Below, piece after piece: positions 59,792 through 64,000 of a DNA stretch of 64,000 nucleotides. The stretch comes from Pseudomonas sediminis. GTDB taxonomy: Bacteria; Pseudomonadota; Gammaproteobacteria; Pseudomonadales; Pseudomonadaceae. Positions within the stretch are counted from its first letter, which is position 1, and each line of letters opens with the position of its first letter. The notes under the pieces are model-generated. The model ran no database searches. It saw only the letters and a list, made by a program, of their open reading frames with translations, and was not told where the DNA came from. A program made the translations under genes and the position numbers. The DNA is taken from positions 275,149 through 339,148 of the forward strand of contig NZ_NIQU01000005.1 in the NCBI RefSeq assembly GCF_002741105.1, given 5' to 3'.

Positions 59792-60451
59792 ATGACGTTC
59801 AAGGCCCCGGACAGCCTCGCCGAGCAAATCGCGCATTACCTGGCCGAACGCATCATTCGCGGTGAGCTCAAGGAACGTGAGCGCATTCAGGAGCAGAAAG
59901 TCACCCAGGCCCTTAACGTCAGTCGTGGTTCGGTACGCGAAGCCCTGCTCATTCTCGAGCGCCGTCATCTGATCGTGATCCTGCCGCGCCGCGGTGCCCA
60001 GGTCAGTGAACTGACCCCGCATCACGTCACCAGCCTCTATGCGCTGAGCATCGAGCTCTACATCATGCTGGCGCGCGCGGTGATCAATCGCTGGAAGTTG
60101 GAAACCGACCTGGCGCCTTTCATCGATATCCAGCAGCGCCTGCTGGCCAGCCTTGAGCGCGGTGATATCGGCGCCTTTGTCGAGAACAGCTTCGACGTGA
60201 TGCGCGCTGCCTTTCCCTTCGCAGACAACCCCTATCTGCAGGAAACCCTGGAGAATCTGCTGCCGGCCATCAGTCGCACCTACCACCTGGCGCTGGAGCG
60301 ACGCAAAGGCGAGATGGGCCAGTTCATGAATACCTTCGCCAGCCTGCTGCAGGCGATCATCGCCCGCGACCCCGTGAGTGCCCGCGAGGTGCTGCAGGCT
60401 TATGGCGAGCACAACTGCCAGCTGGTGCTGGCGACTTTGGCCGAGCGATAA
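59792..60451 (+). CDS. GntR-family regulator upstream of smc
   Basis: A 219-residue FadR-subfamily regulator with an N-terminal winged helix (about 5-75, ERIQEQKVTQALNVSRGSVR) and a C-terminal FCD helical domain (about 80-215). The GntR N-terminus starts cleanly at the ATG at 59792 with AAGGAATG before it. smc starts 6 bases after its stop, so the two genes are probably one transcript, yet it is also divergent from xdhA and could regulate that operon. The ligand and target are unproven. Confidence 0.9.
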   Translation: MTFKAPDSLAEQIAHYLAERIIRGELKERERIQEQKVTQALNVSRGSVREALLILERRHLIVILPRRGAQVSELTPHHVTSLYALSIELYIMLARAVINRWKLETDLAPFIDIQQRLLASLERGDIGAFVENSFDVMRAAFPFADNPYLQETLENLLPAISRTYHLALERRKGEMGQFMNTFASLLQAIIARDPVSAREVLQAYGEHNCQLVLATLAER

Positions 60452-60457
60452 GCCCAG

Positions 60458-63400
60458 ATGCGCCTGAAGAGCATCAAGCTGGCGGGCTTCAAGTCCTTCG
60501 TCGATCCGACGACGGTAAGCTTTCCCAGCAACATGGCGGCGGTGGTCGGGCCCAACGGTTGCGGCAAGTCGAACATCATCGACGCCGTACGCTGGGTAAT
60601 GGGTGAAAGCTCGGCGAAGAACCTGCGTGGCGAGTCGATGACCGACGTCATCTTCAACGGCTCCAACACCCGTAAACCGGTGACCCAGGCTTCGATCGAG
60701 CTGATCTTCGACAACAGCGACAACTCGCTGGTGGGTGAATACGCCGCCTTCGCCGAGATTTCCATTCGCCGCCGGGTGACCCGCGACGGGCAGAACACCT
60801 ATTTCCTCAACGGCACCAAGTGCCGCCGCCGCGATATCACCGATATCTTCCTCGGCACCGGTCTGGGGCCGCGCAGCTACTCGATCATCGAGCAAGGCAT
60901 GATCAGCAAGCTGATCGAGGCCAAGCCCGAGGAGCTGCGCAACTTCATTGAGGAAGCCGCCGGCATCTCCAAGTACAAGGAGCGCCGCCGCGAGACCGAG
61001 AACCGCATCCGCCGCACGCAGGAAAACCTGGCACGTCTGACCGACCTGCGCGAAGAGCTGGAGCGCCAGCTCGAACGCCTGCACCGTCAGGCCCAGGCGG
61101 CGGAGAAGTATCAGGAGTACAAGGCCGAGGAGCGCCAGCTCAAGGCGCAACTGCTGGCCCTGCGCTGGCAGACGCTGAACCAGCAGGTCGGCAGCCGCGA
61201 GCAGGTGATCGGTGATCAGGAAGTGGCCTTCGAGGCCCTGGTGGCCGAGCAGCGCAGCGCCGATGCGGCCATCGAGCGGCTGCGCGACGGTCATCACGAA
61301 TTGAGCGAGCGTTTCAACCTTGTGCAAGGCCGCTTCTATTCCGTGGGCGGCGATATCGCCCGCGTCGAGCAGAGCATCCAGCACGGCCAACAGCGCCTGC
61401 GCCAGTTGCAGGACGATTTGCGCGAGGCGGAAAAGGCGCGTCTGGAAACCGAATCGCACCTGGGGCACGACCGCACCTTGCTGGCCACTCTGGGCGAAGA
61501 ACTGGAAATGCTCCTACCCGAGCAGGAGATGACTGCCGCTGCTGCCGAAGAATCCGCTGCCAGCCTGGAAGAGGCCGAAGCCGCCATGCACGGCTGGCAG
61601 GAACAGTGGGACGGCTTCAACCAGCGCAGCGCTGAACCGCGCCGCCAGGCCGAGGTGCAACAGTCGCGCATCGCCCAGCTGGAGCAGAGCCTGGAGCGCC
61701 TGGCCGAACGCCAGCGCCGCCTCAACGAAGAATTGCAGCAACTGGTGGCCGACCCCGAAGACGCCGCCATTCTCGAATTGAACGAACAGCTCGCTGCCGG
61801 TGAGTTGGAGCATGAAGCGCTGCAACTGGCCGAAGAACAGCAGGCCGAGCGCCTACAGCAACTGCGCGAGGAATTGCAGCAGGCCGGCCAGGCCCAGCAG
61901 CAGGCGCAAGGCGAGCTGCAACGCCTGAACGGTCGCCTGGCGTCGCTGGAAGCGCTGCAACAGGCTGCGCTCGATCCGGGGCAGGGCGCTGGCGAGTGGC
62001 TGCGCGAGCAGAACCTGCTGCAGCGTCCGCGCCTGGCCGAAGGACTGCGCGTCGAGTCGGGTTGGGAGCTGGCGGTTGAAACCGTACTCGGTGCCGACCT
62101 GCAGGCCGTGCTGCTGGATGATTTCGCCGGCCTGGATTTCTCCGCGCTGGAGCAGGGCGAGCTGCGCTTGGCCAGCCCGGCTTCGGGTGGTGTGCGGCGT
62201 GCCGGCAGTCTGCTGGACAAGGTGGAATCGAGCCATGACCTGTCGCCCTGGCTAGCCGGTGTGCGCCCGGTCGAATCCCTGGAGCAGGCGCTGGCTGCCC
62301 GTGGGCAACTGGCCGAAGGCGAAAGCCTGATCAGCCGCGACGGCTACTGGGTCGGTCGGCACTTCCTGCGCGTGCGTCGTGCTGCCGAAGCCGACAGTGG
62401 CGTGCTGGCGCGTGGCCAGGAGCTGGAACGTCTGCAACTGGAGCGCGAAGAGCGTGAAGCGGCCCTGGCGCAACTGGATGAACGTCTGCTGGCGCTGCGC
62501 GATGATCAACGTCGTCAGGAAGAGCAGCGTGAGCAGCAGCGCCGTCAGGGTCAGGAGCTGGCGCGCCAGCTGGCCGAGCTGAAGGCAAAGCTGTCCGCTA
62601 GCCAGGCCAAGGCCGAGCAGTTGGGCCTGCGCCGTCGTCGCTTGCAGGACGAACTGCAGGAGGCCGCAGAGCAGCGCGAGATCGAGCAGGAACAACTGGG
62701 CGAGTCGCGCCTGCAATTGCAAGACGCACTGGATGCCATGGCGCTGGATAACGAGCAACGCGAAAGCCTGCTGGCCAGCCGTGACAGCCTGCGCGAGCGC
62801 CTTGATCGCGTACGTCAGGAAGCCCGCCAGCACAAGGATCATGCGCACCAGTTGGCGGTGCGCGTCGGTTCGCTCAAGGCGCAGCATGACTCCACCCGTC
62901 AGGCGCTGGAGCGCCTGGAGATGCAGGCCGAGCGTCTGCACGAGCGACGCGAGCAACTGTCGCTGAATCTGGAAGAGGGCGAGGCGCCGCTGGAAGAGCT
63001 GCGCATGAAGCTCGAAGAGTTGCTCGAGCGACGCATGGCGGTGGACGACGAGCTGCGTCAGGCGCGCTTGGCGCTGGAAGATGCCGACCGTGAGCTGCGT
63101 GATGCCGAGAAACGCCGCACCCAGGCCGAGCAGCAGGCGCAAATGCTGCGCAGCCAGCTGGAGCAACAGCGCATGGACTGGCAGTCGCTCAACGTACGGC
63201 GCAAGGCGTTGGCCGACCAGCTCGCCGAGGACAATTACGACCTACACGGGGTGATCGCCACGCTGCCGGCCGAGGCCACGGAAAGCGCCTGGGAAGAAGA
63301 GCTGGAGCGCATGGCCGCGCGTATTGCCCGTCTCGGGCCGATCAACCTGGCGGCTATCGACGAGTATCAGCAGCAGTCCGAGCGCAAGCGCTACCTGGAT

Positions 63401-63946
63401 GCTCAGGACGCCGACCTGGTCGAGGCGCTGGAGACCCTGGAGAACGTCATCCGCAAGATCGACAAGGAAACGCGCAATCGTTTCAAGGACACCTTCGATC
63501 AGATCAATGGCGGTTTGCAGGCACTCTTTCCAAAAGTTTTCGGTGGCGGCAACGCTTATTTGGAACTCACCGGCGAAGATTTACTCGATACCGGTGTAAC
63601 CATCATGGCGCGGCCCCCGGGCAAGAAGAACAGCACCATTCATTTGCTCTCCGGTGGAGAGAAAGCGTTGACCGCTTTGGCATTGGTGTTTTCCATCTTC
63701 CAGCTCAATCCGGCGCCGTTCTGCATGTTGGACGAAGTGGATGCACCGCTGGACGACGCCAACGTCGGGCGCTATGCGCGGCTGGTCAAGGAGATGTCGG
63801 CCACGGTGCAGTTCATCTACATCACCCACAACAAGATCGCCATGGAAATGGCCGATCAACTGATGGGGGTAACCATGCACGAGCCGGGTTGTTCGCGCCT
63901 GGTGGCGGTGGATGTCGAGGAGGCGCTGGCGATGGTGGAGGCGTGA
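60458..63946 (+). CDS. smc: Chromosome segregation ATPase SMC
   Basis: A structural-maintenance-of-chromosomes protein that dimerises and, with ScpAB, extrudes and condenses DNA. The 1162-residue product has Walker A GPNGCGKSN at about 31-39, a first coiled coil (about 165-500), a hinge domain (about 500-640), a second coiled coil (about 650-1000) and the C-terminal head with the signature LLSGGEKALTALALVF and Walker B FCMLDEVDAPLDDANV. The length is normal. The final 54 bases of the window after its stop contain only the beginning of a gap. Confidence 0.98.
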   Translation: MRLKSIKLAGFKSFVDPTTVSFPSNMAAVVGPNGCGKSNIIDAVRWVMGESSAKNLRGESMTDVIFNGSNTRKPVTQASIELIFDNSDNSLVGEYAAFAEISIRRRVTRDGQNTYFLNGTKCRRRDITDIFLGTGLGPRSYSIIEQGMISKLIEAKPEELRNFIEEAAGISKYKERRRETENRIRRTQENLARLTDLREELERQLERLHRQAQAAEKYQEYKAEERQLKAQLLALRWQTLNQQVGSREQVIGDQEVAFEALVAEQRSADAAIERLRDGHHELSERFNLVQGRFYSVGGDIARVEQSIQHGQQRLRQLQDDLREAEKARLETESHLGHDRTLLATLGEELEMLLPEQEMTAAAAEESAASLEEAEAAMHGWQEQWDGFNQRSAEPRRQAEVQQSRIAQLEQSLERLAERQRRLNEELQQLVADPEDAAILELNEQLAAGELEHEALQLAEEQQAERLQQLREELQQAGQAQQQAQGELQRLNGRLASLEALQQAALDPGQGAGEWLREQNLLQRPRLAEGLRVESGWELAVETVLGADLQAVLLDDFAGLDFSALEQGELRLASPASGGVRRAGSLLDKVESSHDLSPWLAGVRPVESLEQALAARGQLAEGESLISRDGYWVGRHFLRVRRAAEADSGVLARGQELERLQLEREEREAALAQLDERLLALRDDQRRQEEQREQQRRQGQELARQLAELKAKLSASQAKAEQLGLRRRRLQDELQEAAEQREIEQEQLGESRLQLQDALDAMALDNEQRESLLASRDSLRERLDRVRQEARQHKDHAHQLAVRVGSLKAQHDSTRQALERLEMQAERLHERREQLSLNLEEGEAPLEELRMKLEELLERRMAVDDELRQARLALEDADRELRDAEKRRTQAEQQAQMLRSQLEQQRMDWQSLNVRRKALADQLAEDNYDLHGVIATLPAEATESAWEEELERMAARIARLGPINLAAIDEYQQQSERKRYLDAQDADLVEALETLENVIRKIDKETRNRFKDTFDQINGGLQALFPKVFGGGNAYLELTGEDLLDTGVTIMARPPGKKNSTIHLLSGGEKALTALALVFSIFQLNPAPFCMLDEVDAPLDDANVGRYARLVKEMSATVQFIYITHNKIAMEMADQLMGVTMHEPGCSRLVAVDVEEALAMVEA

Positions 63947-64000
63947 TGGCAGAGCGCCGCGAGATTAACTGAATATAGGCAAAACCTTATGTGGCTCCCT

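Noticed and set aside
63947..64000. Start of a gene after smc (zipA expected by synteny)
   Set aside because: The remaining 54 bases give only a nine-codon frame that overlaps the smc stop, and no ZipA-like N-terminus is visible.

Overview
The window reads as chromosomal core sequence of a Pseudomonas-type gammaproteobacterium. It is GC-rich. Gene products such as FimV, ETF-QO, GltX, PurF, MetZ and the LeuC/LeuD/LeuB-Asd set look like pseudomonad proteins, and the gene order uvrB ... gltX-tRNA ... ibpA ... leuCDB-asd-fimV-truA-trpF-accD-folC-cvpA-purF-metZ is, from memory, the order in Pseudomonas. The style resembles the P. mendocina/oleovorans group, but I cannot prove the species from this sequence. 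I see no phage, insertion sequence, CRISPR array or plasmid function. The non-coding interest lies in small palindromic repeats, tRNAs and regulatory sites.

Layout. 1-1266: 3' part of uvrB. 1414-5034: an EmrAB-type efflux pair on the minus strand, with a divergent LysR regulator. 5068-7446: gltX, then a tandem tRNA-Ala(GGC)/tRNA-Glu(UUC) array with a strong promoter and a decayed last tRNA-Glu copy. 7629-10863: TetR regulator, alpha/beta hydrolase and a membrane diguanylate cyclase. 11062-17007: a thioesterase, a small exported protein, dusC, the small heat-shock gene ibpA with a heat-shock promoter and an RNA thermometer, and a five-PAS GGDEF-EAL protein. 17110-22641: LysR regulator divergent from leuC-leuD-leuB-asd (leucine, and aspartate-family synthesis). 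22783-35555: an asd paralogue without the catalytic cysteine, fimV, truA, trpF, accD, folC, a SPOR protein, cvpA, purF, metZ and a short-chain dehydrogenase. 35682-39349: divergent etf-QO and etfBA genes (electrons from acyl-CoA dehydrogenases to ubiquinone) around a PsrA-like palindrome. 39433-47715: a hydrolase, a periplasmic binding protein with two DUF4398/OmpA lipoproteins, a MocR regulator, and a vWA lipoprotein-ECF sigma-putative anti-sigma operon. 47717-59179: a FATP-type acyl-CoA synthetase, then a purine salvage/degradation island (permease, GntR regulator, guanine deaminase, XdhC, XdhB, XdhA). 59792-63946: a GntR regulator and smc.

Genes that work together: the purine island imports purines, deaminates guanine to xanthine and oxidises hypoxanthine/xanthine to urate. 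Matching TTGACC-N4-GGTCA palindromes upstream of the permease and of xdhA suggest one regulon. The Etf genes pass beta-oxidation electrons to quinone. LeuCDB carries out the isopropylmalate steps. The vWA/ECF operon looks like an envelope-sensing unit of unknown signal.

At least three families of REP-like palindromes punctuate the intergenic regions, and no RAYT transposase gene is present in the window.
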